The notes beneath the pieces are model-generated. The model did not search any database, had not been told where the DNA came from, and saw nothing but the letters and a program-made list of their open reading frames with translations. The translations under genes and the position numbers were made by a program. A DNA stretch of 64,000 bases from Hirundichthys speculiger (taxonomy: Eukaryota > Chordata > Actinopteri > Beloniformes > Exocoetidae): the NCBI GenBank assembly GCA_018398805.1, contig JAGFBZ010000855.1, forward strand, positions 1,922,001 through 1,986,000. Reading direction: 5' to 3'. Below are positions 11,532-25,400 of this stretch, piece by piece. The first letter of the stretch is position 1. Each line of letters opens with the position of its first letter.

Positions 11532-14500
11532 ATATTGAAGTTAAATTCAAAAGAAAAAAGAGGTTTTAACAAATGCAATAAGGAAACAAACTCCCCAAAC
11601 TTGCCTTTCTGTGGCCTGCCATTGTTGAGGGAATACTGTGATTGAATTACACCAGAAATTTTCTCTGAGGTCTCCATGGGCTCAGCGGACCGTTCTGAAA
11701 CTTATTTGAAAATTTGAGCGCTGAGCCAGGAATTATTTTTGACAAAGCAGACCAGCAGAAAAGCAAACAATACGGGTCGAATAATGACAAAGAGGTGATA
11801 TTCATAAATACAAAAGCTTAAAAACATCATGCCAAGAGAGCTGCAGTAAGCTGAATGAACTGGAGCACAATATTTTCTATCCCTTAAGTAGATGCAATTA
11901 TGCAATAACATGTGCATTCCTCTCACTATAAAAGTACAGTGAAATCTGGGGTTCCTATGAATATGTGTGTACCACAATGCCTTATGTTCCAGCTGTTGTA
12001 TTTGCTCTTGACCACCTTTGAAATATCATTGTTCACATGTGCCTGTCGTTTGGCACTGATTTTCAGAAGCTTTCCAAATATCAACTTTTTATAGGACTAA
12101 CTTAACTGAAATAGTTATTTCTATCTCACCATCACCAAATGGAAATCTGTTAGTGTCTTTTTTTCAGTTCTTAACTCTTAAGTTAAGGAAGTGCTATGGG
12201 GGCTCTCATGTGATTTTCTTTATATGGGCACGAAACTAGGAATAAATGTCTGTGCATGATTTGAGGCTTGAGGCCACACTTGTTCACGAAGAACATTGCT
12301 GAATGTCCCCCCCCCCCCCCCACTACTAGTTTGGCCACTACTTTATATCTGTCTATCCCACAAATGCCGTCCATCAATGACTTTATGGGGGACTCTGAAA
12401 AGGATCGATCGATTTATTGGCCTCACGGCTTTTTAGGACATTAACGGTGAAAAAACAAATTTGATCTCAGAGACAGTGTTGGTTTGTGTTAATTTTTGCA
12501 GCATGTCAGGTGTGTAACTCCAAGCCTGGCTGAATTCCCAGAAGGACTGAAGCCATCAGCGCTGGCCAGACAGACGAATCTAAAGCAAGCAATGAGATTT
12601 CTGCTTGAGTCTGCCTTTCAGGATGGAATGGTATAGGTGAACTTAGTGTGAAAGAGGTATTTGGTCTGGACAGTGTCTACCTTATTTTAATGCACTGAGC
12701 AGAGGCTTTGTTTAGAGGGCCCCTCACGCTCTGAGGTAGGTCAAAGCCTGTCAAACGCCAGCTGTCAGGATAGCTCCTGTCTTTAACAAAAAGAGGAGCG
12801 CTTTGCTCCCATTTAATTATTCAAGACTCTGGCAAGGAAAAAAAATAATAATTAAAAAAAATAATATAAAAAAAAAAAACCCAGACATAAACAGATAATG
12901 TCAGTGTGGGCATTGACAGAGTAAACACCCACACAAGTCTGTCACCTCCTTGCATGTTGCCACAGCATTTTCTCATGAGACTCTATAATGTAAATTGAAT
13001 GCCCATGGATAATGTTATGCATAAAATGTTTTAGATACATCCTACTGAAAATGTGCTGTAAGTGTCAAAACTGGCGGTATTTATGCCAGGAATATTAAAC
13101 AATGAGCACCTGATTATTCCACCAAGCAGATCTCTGCATGCAATGCTTTAAATGGTAAAATGACAGTCGATCAGTTTGTGGGTTCACATGATGCCCCCGT
13201 TAGCTTTTAACATGCAACCGCCAAGGCTGGATTTTTGTGTCTGTTGCACGAGCAGTGTAATACTTCTGATAATCCCCGGGCTCAGCTGAGCATGAGCTCT
13301 GCTAAACAACAGCAGAGGGAAGGCTTCCCTTTTAAAGTCTTCACAACAACTCAAAGAGCAAGGAAGGAAGAATAGATCAGAAATCTTAAATTATCAAGCT
13401 GTATTTTGAAACACTACTTCCCAAAAGAAAAGTAATGATACAAAACACCAAGCAGCGAGGCTTTTGTTTAAAGTGAATTTCAGAAACTCAAATGTTTCTT
13501 CTTGGTGTAGGTATTCTGTCTCTAGAATGCCCAGAATATAATAAAACTATTCAGGCACATCACAGCTAAAACTTGCAAAGCCCAATTTTTCTCCTGCAGT
13601 CAGAAAACAATGTCTGTTGTCTTTACGCAGCCGTTAAACGCATCTCATTTAGGTTCTTGGTTGGAGAAGCTACGACAGGCCCCTGTTTGAGATGTTGCGA
13701 TTCACTATCTTTAGAAATTTTTTTTGTTTGTTTTTTTGTTTTACCCAATCAGCAACAGCACAATTAATAACATCTTAAATCTAAATATTATCACAAGACT
13801 CTCATAGAAGTGACAGAAAAGAGACAAGAATAGAGCGTAAGGAGCAAAAATAGATTGGTGAGCCCAACTGAGAATCACAGTACTCTGCATGTACCTCCCT
13901 TTAGGAACAACCAGGACACCTCATGGCAAATGTATGTTTTATCTATTTTATAAACACGCTCTATTATTAGGTTTACCTCGAGTACTTGTGACATCAGTTT
14001 TACTGCGGCAGTCTCCCCTCATGTCTTGGCTTATACACTTTGTCTGACTCACTAGTGGACTGTTCCTCCCAGTCGGCCGTGGGCTGACACTTTCCTCCAC
14101 CTCATTACCAGGAAGGCCAGTGAATGAAGTGAATGTCCTTCCCAGTCTAGTTAGAGGAGGACACCTGCGGCTGTACAGTATCTTACCGCAGAAGACGACT
14201 GTGAAAACAGATGCAGTGATGAACCAGTTAGGTTTTTGTTGAGGTTTTTACAGTTTCACACACGCGATGCAAATGCAGACTGCATGCATTTTTATTTCCT
14301 CAGTACCAATCTTCCAGAGAACCAGATCTGCTCAAATGCGGTTTGTATGTGGCGTATTTAACTCCATGACTTAAACAAAATGCAATTCATATCCTCATAT
14401 ATATGCCGTGCCCTCCAAGCAGCAACATTCTGACATTTTCTCTGTTCAGAAATTATTATTCTGAATGTGTTTAAAGCTGACTTGATCGCGACAGTATTCA

Positions 14501-17500
14501 TGTACCCTGCCAAGTCCCTTCAGATGTTGATCTGGAATGTTTGTTACGTAAAACTGCTCAATTTAATGACATAATGATTTGTCATTATTATTGTGTAAAG
14601 GAGCTATTTTGGAGGACTTACAAGAGTCAATGCAAAGCATCAGTTTGAAATCTCCATATGGTCCACATTCACTATCTAGTCATGTGCTGCACTCACCTGT
14701 CAAGTCTTTTTAAGAGACACTGCTCATTATTTGTTGGTTGTTTAGAGCAAAAGCACAAGGTTGCCTTTGTTGCTCCCAGAGGCCACGCCAGCTCTGCAAT
14801 TTGAAATTTTGCCGTTTTGCTAAAGAGATTTAATTATGGATGAGCTGAAGTGAGCATTTATCATATTTCACACCCAATATTATGACATATTTGTCAGGGC
14901 ATTAATTTAGATTAATGGCATAGGGAGAGTTTGGGGTGATCTGTAAAACCCTCGGCAGTTCAGCTCTTCAGAGTCCGTTGGCTTTAGTGAAGGTGGTCTG
15001 TTCTGCAAAAAGCTTCAGTTAATTGAATGTTTTAGCTTCTGTATGTGCATGTTTTGTTTAAAAGCCCATGTTTAATAGCAGCAGTAGTTATTCAGTTTAC
15101 TGCATGTAAATGTGAATTATTCAGATGACAAAGATCCTCAGATAAAATAGATAACTGATATACAGAAGGACAAAAATATTTTCGTGAAGAGGAAGATTAA
15201 AAAAGAAAGAAAAAAACTTTGATCACTACAGTTTTAATGACACAAAAGGCCACACAAGATCAGAAAAAGTGGTGGGTTTAGTAAGGCAGGTTGGAACACC
15301 ACGGACTCTATGCTTTTGACCATTACCTCAGTTTTAGCACCAGGGCACACCGACAATGCCTGCATTATTTAAATGCATTTTGTGTACCTGTCATCTGTCA
15401 TGCAGCAGCTGTCAAGTGCCTTAAAAAGGTGGGTGGTGCTGTCATGTGTATCCCTCCTGCTGCTGAACTGAAATGAACTTGACACGCAGACAGAAGCCCG
15501 TAAATGTGGGACGGATATTTGCTGTCAGCGTGGTTGGCTGTGAATGGGCGGTTGCACTCAGGACATTTAACATCCCCTCTACCCACTTACACATGCACAA
15601 TGGGACGGCTGTGCACTTATGATACTCATAATACTGCTCATAATATTCCATGAAGAAATTATTAGGACCTGGACTCCAGCAAATGAGACAAAAATATTGC
15701 ATCACAAAAAAATTCATTTTAATTTATCCTGATAGATGTATAGGGGTATAGATGTAAAGATGAAAGTAAGATGGTTTCTTTTTGATGGCTTTTGTTTACA
15801 TACTGCATGAATTAGCACATTTTAAAGAAATTTATGAGACTGCCATCAGCATTACTAATCTGAAGAACTCATCTGTCTTGCCATCTGCACATCATGATCG
15901 TTGACCTTTTCAGGGTAATCTTGACTCCTGTCCCCATTTTTAAAAATAAAGACATTATGAAACTGAGCATAAATGCCAGAATCCTCTTTGAAATGTCTCA
16001 TGTCTTACCCTTTCAATGTGACTTTGTTAGCATAGGCCAAATCTGCCTCCATGTGCCTTTCAGCCTCTTCTTCTTTTCACTTATTATAAAACCCTGCGGA
16101 GAATTTAGCACCCCAATCATCAACGCCTTTGGATTCAAGTCACATCAACTTGGGAGTCTCAATAATGCCTCTAAATGAGCCAAGTTTTCATTAGCAGAAT
16201 TTTAAACACTCTGCTCTTGCTTTATCTGTTGTCTGCCATCATATTGGTGTTTCCATTAAAAGGGTACATAGAAAAAAAGCCTTGGAAATAGACATGGTGC
16301 CCCGATTCTTTCTTACCCTGCCTTTCATCAGGACTGAGTGGTATGCACATTTTGCTTAACTTGGTTGCTTGGTAACAAGAAACTTCACATGCAAGTCCGG
16401 GCTTTGCCTTTTTTTTTTACATTTAATTATGTTTTTGAAGTGAAAGAGAAAGGCTAACTAATTTTGGACAAACTCATTTTTAACAGACTCAGTTCAGTAT
16501 TAGACGAATGCAACAGAAATCTGCCCCACCAAGTGGATCTGAGTGCAAAACTATCATGCACCCTTCGTGCAAGTTTTTGGGATTGCAGCTGGGATTAAAA
16601 TAGACACAATATTGCTGGCTTGGTAGCTGACGTTAATAAATATCGTCATTTTATGGCATGGAAGCTAAATCAAACAGACGTCAGAGCACTGAACCCTTGT
16701 GAGTTTGTGAACAAAAGTCTCCCTGTTCTAACTCCAGAAGCTGCACTCTGTGCTTTTAGAGGCATTGCAGTGTCCTTTGCCCTCCCCCCTTACTCTCAGA
16801 TATTCTGCAGAATAAACAGTAGCCTTGACTCAAGGAGGGTTGAAAGTATTAAAAGTAGATGGACGTATACAGGAAAAACTTTAGTTACAGAAAGGCTGTT
16901 GAGTTCTTTTTTATCACATGTTCTATAAAACTCACATAACTAGTGCCAATATTAAATCTACAGCTTTGCAAGTGGATCTATAAGGTTGTATAGGTGACAG
17001 TTCACAGCTGAACTGCTCTGTGCTGCTGCTGCTGCTGCTGCTGCAGCGTGACTGCTACCTGCGCAGTCTTTTTACACTGCATGGTTTTTGTTAACACATA
17101 GTCCATGTGATTCAGCAAAACGAAGACATGAAAGTTGTCCAATAACTTGAAAGCAGACATGTGCAACTGCCAAAATTAAAGGAAAATGATTACAGTATCT
17201 TTAGAAGTCTATATTTTTTGTGTCTGTGTCATACTGCCTACATTAAGAATTGAGGGTAAAAGGTGTATTGATGCTGTTGAGCGGTCAATATGACAATAAG
17301 CCTAAGCCTGTATTCATGCACAGCAGCTGCGAGAGAATAATGTTAGTATGTCAGTACGAATGTCAACATGCTAATGCTTAACAAGGATGATTATGTTTGC
17401 CATCTCAGTTTGTGTGCATACAAACCTCAACTTATCAGTGCTAAAAACAATGTACAGCTGATGATGACTGAGATGTCATTGTACTCATGTGACCATATAA

Positions 17501-18604
17501 GAATATGGCAAACTAACATTTTGACAGGTCCAACATTTAACATCAGGTTTAGCTTCTTACAGCAGGCAAAAACCGTTTGTGGCAAAAACTTGTTGGCATT
17601 TATGAAGGAGTTGTAGTGGTACTGAGCTACCAAGCGCTAACCTCCCCATTTCCAGGTTGAATCCTACCACAGCAAGTATGTTTTGTTGTATCACATGTTA
17701 AATCTTTCTGCAGAAAAGTATCACAGCTGCAGCGGTGAAGGAAAGACAGTTGACATGGGGAAAATGCAGAGCAAGTTAATGCACAATTTAAATCTTTAAT
17801 GACTGTCATATTATGGCATGAGTGACAAGTGGTGCATGTGTATTATTCCTGAGACTGACTTTTCATGTCGGGTGAAATCCCCCCCAAAAAAAGAAAAAAA
17901 AATGTTTTAAGCAGATGAAAATAAAGTGTTAAAACATAATTCAGACAAGTAGCTCAGACTTACCAGGCTTAGTTGTATTCACATTAATATTTTTGCTCTA
18001 ACAAAAAAAAAAAAAAAAATTTAAGAAGCCTCGATGGGAATCGATCATGCGTATAGGTTAGCCTTTGTAACTGTACAGAAAAAGATGGGACACCAGCAGT
18101 CTTACAAAATTCAACAGGAGATACCAAAATATATATTTTGGATCCTCAACATACTTTCTCAACACAAATGCAGACCAGTGCTGGCTCTTCAATCAATAAA
18201 AGGGCCCGTCACTGTTCAAATGGCTCCAAAATGCATGTTATAACATCGATTGTCTGATGAAAATCAACTTGCCTTGGCTAAATGAGAGGGAGAAGACAGA
18301 AAAACCCAATGTTTGTGGAAAAAGCTGCTCTCTACTGGGCTTTGTTGGCAGAGGAGGCTCCCAGGGTGACAGATTCCAAGAATAAGTTACCTTGGTTTCT
18401 GAAACAGGTTTGACTGAGCCCGCTTTCTTGGGGTTATGTTACCTCGCTTTTCACAAAGCTGGGTAACAGTTTCCCGCATTTCCTTGAGTCCAGGTTCAAC
18501 AATCTCAGAGTTTTCATAACCCGCTTTCTGAAATAGGTCCCAGGAAATTAGGTTGATGCTTATGTCCTGTGTAGCTGCAAAAAATACCAAGTTGTATTGG
18601 TGTT
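11532..18604. other. intron-like sequence, no gene seen
   Basis: Seven kilobases of AT-rich, mostly unique-looking sequence with no convincing exon on either strand. It has a C run at 12307-12321, A/T homopolymers at 12838-12880 and 18002-18019, and a short CTG array at 17020-17043. It looks like part of a long intron. Confidence 0.55.
17020..17043. repeat. (CTG)n trinucleotide repeat, about 8 units
   Basis: A short perfect tgctgctgctgctgctg array. Expandable trinucleotides of this type can form hairpins, but this one is short. Confidence 0.95.
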
Positions 18605-19435
18605 ACTGAAAAACATCCATCCATTAACTTCTGCTTATTCAAATTTGGCCCGTGGGGGCAGCAGTCTAAGTAGAGAAGCCCAGACCTCCCTCTCCCTAGC
18701 CACCTCCTCCAGCTCCGCCGGTAAAATCCCAAGGCGTTCCCAGGCCAGATGAGAAATATAATCTCTCCAGCATGTCCCGGGTCTTCCTCCTCCTCCCGGC
18801 TGAACATGCCAACAACACCTCTCAAGGGAGACGTCTAAGACGCATCCTCACCAGATGCTAGAACCACCTCAACTGGCTGGTCTCCATGTGGAGGAGCAGC
18901 GACTCTACTCTGAGTCTCTCCTGGATGACCGAACATCTCATCCTATCTCTAAGAGAGAGTCCAGCCACCCTACAGAGACTCATTTCAGCCACTTGTATCC
19001 ACGATGTTATTCTTTTGGTCTCTACCCACAGTGCATGACGATTGAACAAAGATGATAGGAACAAAGATGGACCACTAAACAGAAAGCCTCGCCTTTCGGC
19101 TCAACTCTCCCTTCACCACAACAGACCAGTACAGAGTCCACATTACTGCAGACACTGCACTGATCCACTCTTCCATTCTTCCATCACTCGTTAACAAGAA
19201 GAGAATGAGATATTTGAACTCCTCCACTTGAGGCAGAACCTCACTCCCAACCCGGAGAGGGTGTTCCACCCTCTTCCAACTGAGAACCATGATCTCAGAT
19301 TTGGAGGTGCTGATTCTCATCATCACTGCTTCAGTGACAGCTGAAGATCACAGCGCGATGGAGCCAACAGGACCACGTCATATTCAAAAAGCAGAAACAT
19401 AATCCTGAGGTCACCAAACCAGAACCCCTCCTCCT
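18605..19435 (-). mobile_element. LINE fragment, RTE/Rex-like reverse transcriptase C-terminus
   Basis: Read on the minus strand, 19326-19080 gives MMMRISTSKSEIMVLSWKRV, then VGSEVLPQVEEFKYL, then a degraded AVMWTLYWSVVVKGELSRKA. Next (19060-18855) comes WIQVAEMSLCRVAGLSLRDR and then VESLLLHMETSQLRW, and further down PGHAGEIIFLIWPGNALGF-like remnants. This is the C-terminal part of an abundant fish LINE reverse transcriptase. Multiple frame changes and gaps show it is inactive. The lower end (ccatccattaacttctgctt at 18616-18635) is the usual 3' tail of these copies. Confidence 0.88.
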
Positions 19436-22400
19436 AACTGAGAAACAACACAAAACAAATACAGACTCATAGCTTTCTGTTAAAGGGTGGTCACATTTGG
19501 TGCTGATTAGCTGCACTTTCATCATCAGCAGAGTTAAATGATTTTTGTCCATTTGATAGTCAACAGTTTTTACATTTTTTATGGTAATTTTCACTTCTGG
19601 TACACGGCTTTTCAATTTAAAATGAGCTGGCATGCATTTGTAGATCTGGATAGCTATGAAACCTCTAAAACAGAATGAACACGTCCATCTGCTTCATTTC
19701 TGATTTCTGATCAAATGTGAATTTGCCTGGTTCATTTAATTTATTTGGCCTTTAGTCTTACACAGACCATGAAACTTTGATAACAAGAGACCTGTGTAAG
19801 ACCATGTTGTTGCCCCTGAGAAAAAGTCTGGGACGCTGAGATATTTTACATTTTGACTTTAACAAGTTTGATATAAAGGGAATTATCACCCTGCAGGTGT
19901 CTTTAATGTCATTGCAATTATTTCAGTGTTTGCTGAGATATCTTAGTGTTTCTAAAGGTTAAATAAGAAAAAAAGTTTTTTTTTTTTCTCTCTTTGTTAT
20001 CTTTTAGTTGATTTAATACAAAGTGTAGTAGCACCAAATGTGATCACCTTTTGACAGATGCCTTTACCCTTCTTTTTTTGTTTGTTTGTTTGTTTGTGTT
20101 TTTGCTTTGTTTTTAAGCTACTCTAGCAGGTAATCTGCTTTAAGACTCCTTGTTTTTTTATGTCACTTACAATATATCTTCATGAGTCTGGTTGCTGTCA
20201 TGCTTAAGAAAGAAGAGCTCAACACTTCAAGGGTCTTAAACCTTTTACACTCTGAAATTGCATAGAATTGTTTTAATCTTAATGACCAAATGCATTTATA
20301 TATTTATACAACCGTCAAACATATGCAGTAACTACTGAATGAAGCTGTAAATAATGCCTGTAATATCTACAAACTAATTTGGTGATTAATTAATTCTTAC
20401 ACAAAGTAGTCCCAGAAGAGATGATCAATGTCATATTGAGTAAATTCTCTAATGCCTTGTTTATTATTGTGAATAATTGCTGAGTCCACTAACAAGTATC
20501 TGCCATCATATCGCATGTGCTAATTACAGTAGAGATTATTATATTATTAGCTGAATTGACAGTTGAATTTCTAACTAAGAGTGGAGTTTTAAAAGATCAA
20601 GGAAATAAGCATTTAATGTTGCTTAAAATACATCATATTTCATATTTTTTGTTTTATGTGTGGAGGTTTGGGCTGCCGCTAACCGACCAGATTGCAAAAG
20701 CTACAGAAGGAATAAGGAAAAAAAAAGAGAAGAACATAAAGAACAGGAAAGTAAGGGATGAAAGTTTCCACGAATAACTTTGCAGTCTGCTACTGGGAAG
20801 AAGAGATAATGAGAGAAAATCTCCAATGGATTTGTGCTCTTGTGAAAATTCCCCCTGGAAGTTAATTCTGCTGCATGTGTCATATGCTTGAAATGAAAAA
20901 AAAAAAGAAAAAGAAAAAAAAAAAAGAGGTGTTCCTGATGGGCGGTAAAGAAAGCACTTTTCACGGAGCAAAGGATATTTCTCAGCTAATCACGAGTTCA
21001 TCATGGAGGAGGTCAGTCTGCCAAGCTTATCCCTGACCGAGATATTAAAACAAGGAGAAACCGGAACGCCTCATTTATAATGAATTATTGAGGATGTCAT
21101 ATATTGAATTCTGTCTTCTGTCTCTGTAGGGTGCCTAGAGATACTGGAAACTGCTGATTTCTCTAACTTCCAAATGAATGTGCTGCATATCCAATTAAAT
21201 TATATGTAAAGCCATGGATAATGTTATTAGGCTCATTTGTGTTAGCTATTGGGTTGCGTATTTGGTAAAAATGCTGCAGGAATACAAAAACTTAACGAAT
21301 ATTTATGTCCACTGCTGGAAGCTGCAGGATTAGTCATGATATTAATTTTCTGAAAATAATTGTGCTTTTACCGGTGATATACAGGCACTGCAACATAATT
21401 TATTCATTGCAGTTGTAGGAAATAATAGAACAAATATGTTTTTATTTAATCACTTCCTTATTTATTTATCAACAAAAACTAACTTCGCATGACTCCTGCT
21501 GTGTATCCTGCTATTTCTAATAATGCTCATTATATGCTCATCTGTAGCTGATGAAGCTCATCTGACTTGTTTTTGTACATGGTTAACAGTGGAAAGAGAA
21601 AATCTCATCAGGAGATGAATGTGTAGCTAAATGTCACTGCCCACAGCCTGCAGAGTACTACAAGGTATTAACTGCAGAGAAATGCAAATTGTTATGAAAA
21701 AAAAAAGAGACAATATTGTAACAAAAGTAAAACGTGTTGCTTTTTCATACCAGAGACTTCAACAAGATGTTTAAGCTTGTCTTAACTGGCTGGACAAACC
21801 ATAGTTTTGTGGATCTGAAACAGCTGTTTATAAGTCGTTTAGCATCGACACAGAAAAAACACCAAATGTGAGTGAGTGAGCAAACTTTGCTCTTTTAGGA
21901 GGAGTTCATTTTAGCTCTTATCAGAGATACAGCTGTCAGTCATCTCAGAAACCAAATGAGAGGACATAATGGGTGAGTGAACACATGAACACTGTGGTGG
22001 GAAGCTGATTTGGACCTGTGAGCTGGTCTGAAAATAAGATCAGAACAGGAGCTGTGTGGGAGCCGTTGGACCAGTTCAAAGAAAAAAAAAAATAGCCAGT
22101 AATACAGGCTAGCATGGTATTTCTCTCCTTTGGGGGTACACTACAGCCATCACTGGGGTGAATTGCTCATTTAAAGTGTTTTGGTTGCATTAGTCCTATC
22201 CACATAATGTACTAAAAACACATCAAAGTGATTTTAATACACTATCTAGTAACAGTAGTGTGAACCAATTTTGCATAAATATATAAGCAATTCTAGCAAT
22301 ATTAAAGGATTTCTTTAGATTTGGTTATTTATCAAATCACCCCCCCCCCCCCTTTTTTTTTTTTATCATAAAATGATTTTTCCAACATCTACAAAGACCA

Positions 22401-25400
22401 GAACTGGCACATGTCGAAATATCAAATAAGTTTTTTATCTGTCCAAAAATGAGCTCAGTGATCAGCGGTAATCTTCACGGTAGGAGATCCATTATTCTAA
22501 TAATTCCAGAGTGGCAGTAATTTCAACTAATGGCCTGTTCTGACTTCACGCTTCACAAAGAGCAAGATGAAACAAGTAGAGCAAAGCTGGATAAAGGCAA
22601 CAAACAAATAAATACATTTACTGAAGCTCTGATGCGGTTATTTGTAAGGGGGCTATCAGCTCCCTCATAAATAGAAGACATCAGGGGGTTTTCATTTAAT
22701 TTAATGTCCTCAAACCCTTTGTTGAAACTGATCAAATGGTAATACCACACCAGCCTTGATTGACTATTCACACTTTAATAACCTTAAGGGGCGCTGGAAG
22801 TTTTCCGAAGAGGATGAATCTCAGATTTTGACATTCTAACTCTGCAGCAAAGATTTAAAGACCGAAACAATTAGATGCTGCTTGTTTTGAACTGAAAACT
22901 ACAGCACAGATAAGAAGCAAAATACTATTACCCCGACAGATGTTGCTTTCCATTTGTTATTATTTAATTTTCTGTTCGACAGTCAAGAGGTACTCCTTTA
23001 AGGGTAATGAGAAAGGAAGAGGAGGCTTTATAAAACCTTTCGGGTTGTGTTACTGCAGCCAAATACTGCAAACAAGTCTCAAAGCTCCCAAGAACAAGCT
23101 GCTGTCACGATCAGGAATGGGTGAGGTTCGCTCATAAGATAGCACTCTTTCACAAACAAGCTTCTACTTTGGTTTTATTCTTAATATTTTTAGTTTATAC
23201 ATCTGTGTTTTTTATGTTTTTATTCACCTGTGCAGCTGTGAAATTACAGTTGAGAGTTCCAATTTATATCAGTAGTTTTAACTTTAACTGATAATATTGT
23301 AGTAGTAGTTCTTGAAAGTTTTTTGAAAAGTCTTGAACTTTAAGTTGCCCTATGAAAATAATCTAAAAGGCTACTAAAAGCCAAAGAAGCCTGAATCATA
23401 CATGCGTCTATAGTTTTCTCCAGTTTAGAAACACAATATACATTTGCTGTGCAACATTTACATTTAGAGCTTTGAATTGGAATATTTGCATGTAATCTTA
23501 ATATTCATCTGTGAGTTTTTCATAATATATAACGCCGAGAATGTCTGAGGAAGAAAATCACTCAGCTTTAATCTCTATATGTTGTTTGCGTTGCCTTCTG
23601 CAGCCGTGCATTGTGGAACATGCCCTCTGATTACCCTCTATTTTTAATATAATCTTATGTCCGTGGGGATTCAATTACTGGCTGAACAAAGGTGATTTAT
23701 CTGACCATTCGGTGCTGTCTGTTTTAAAATCAGGAGGAAATACAGAAACATGCATCCATCAATGCCTCCAAATGCCATAATGAAGTAAAAGGATTGTAGT
23801 GCGCCATTTGGCATGCCATCACCTCTCCCAGTCCAACTGATGTGCATAAAAAATGGTGCTATATAAACTCCTTGTTCTTTTGCCTAGTTTGATAAACTAG
23901 GTAGTGCTAGAAAAAGCATTTTTACCCTTCCCCCTACTGGAAGAACCAGAGCCAGAACTCTCTCAGAGAAATGGAAGAAAATGGTTTTGTCACTCAGGCT
24001 CATAAAGATAATAACTTGTCTTTTTTTTTTTCTTTTTGAGCTTCATGAAAAACCCAGAGAACAATTGGTTGCCTTTTTTGTATGAAGAAATGTCAAACTC
24101 TTTAAAGTAACAGCAGTGAATAACAACCATGTTTTGATCATATAACACAAATAAACAGCCACAATTACTTGCTGTGCGTATTTCTCTAAATTTTGAGTTA
24201 TTGCAAGCTATCTCAGCCCTGTCAGTCATTTTGTAAGATTTTTGCTGAGAAGACACAGTTAAACCTGAAGACAAAAAATATTTAGGCAGATTATTTCCTT
24301 GCAAATTAGCTGCCTCATCAGTGGCTTGAAGAAAATCATATGTCTTAAACCCCCTCTTTAGAGCACTTTTGCTGAGAGGCAGAAGACCTGAGAACATGAA
24401 CTGCATATCAGACAGGTGCATCACCAATAACGTGAACTTGCTGACAATAGGCCAGGCAGGCTATTCAGCCAAAGCTATCGGGGGCTTGGGTGTCATGGGC
24501 CTGTAAAACTCCACGTTCCTCTGCAGTGAGCGTGTCACCAGCTTCCCATTTCAAGACTCTGCAGAGCGTAGCTGAATGGACAGCCACCATTGTGCACCCA
24601 GATAATGCACTTCAGTCATCCTTAATGTCATCATAGCCAAAAAGGCTCAGAAGCTGAGGGGGTTTTTATTTCCTCCCATATCCAAGGACGAAAAAAGGAG
24701 CTTTAATAAAGAGATTAAGGCTGTGATTGTTTTCCACTCTAATTATACTTACTGGTTTTACTGCAAACTGTGTTGTGTGTGTGGGGGTAGTAATGTGAAA
24801 CTGTCCTGTAGCTGTTTTTGATGCATGATTGTTTGTTACCGCTGACTGGAAAGTGATTAAGCAATTATGTTTAGGTTAAAGCTGATTATAGTTATTTTAT
24901 ATTATTTTATATTATTTTAGAATCTACATAGCACTTAATATTCCAGACATGCTTGGCTGCAGGGAAAGCTTGTGGTGTGGTAATCAATTCCATACATTGG
25001 CCAACGGTAAGATGTTGAATGGCTAATTGACCACAGTAATGGTGCATAGCTGCGTGGTGGTGGACGATGGAGACGTGCACATTAAGAAACAATTAATTTC
25101 CAATACTAACGTCACTCTTGGCTGCCTCTACTGCTGAATATAACAATGAGCTGTCAGTGATAAGTTATTTCATACTCCATCTACGGTGCGATTTGATCCA
25201 AACTAGGCAAAGCCACAAGGCCTTTTGTTGGATTTGTGTAGATGTTAATGTTTCCTCTCCAGAGCCACCTGATGAGAACATACCGGTCATATCCGGATTT
25301 TTCTGCTGGTAGCCACTGACCTAAGCTTCCTTAAGTGATTGCTAATGGATATTTCTGTCGTGATCTCTGGAAGCTGTTAAAGAAACAGTTTGTTTTATTC

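Noticed and set aside
17612..17672. Possible tRNA or tRNA-derived SINE
   Set aside because: ggttgaatcc resembles a B-box and the D-arm region is vaguely similar, but the stems do not pair and no SINE body follows.
23990..24427. 145-codon minus-strand open frame
   Set aside because: No domain, signal or conserved motif, a lysine run from an A/T tract, and AT-rich intron context. Most likely chance.
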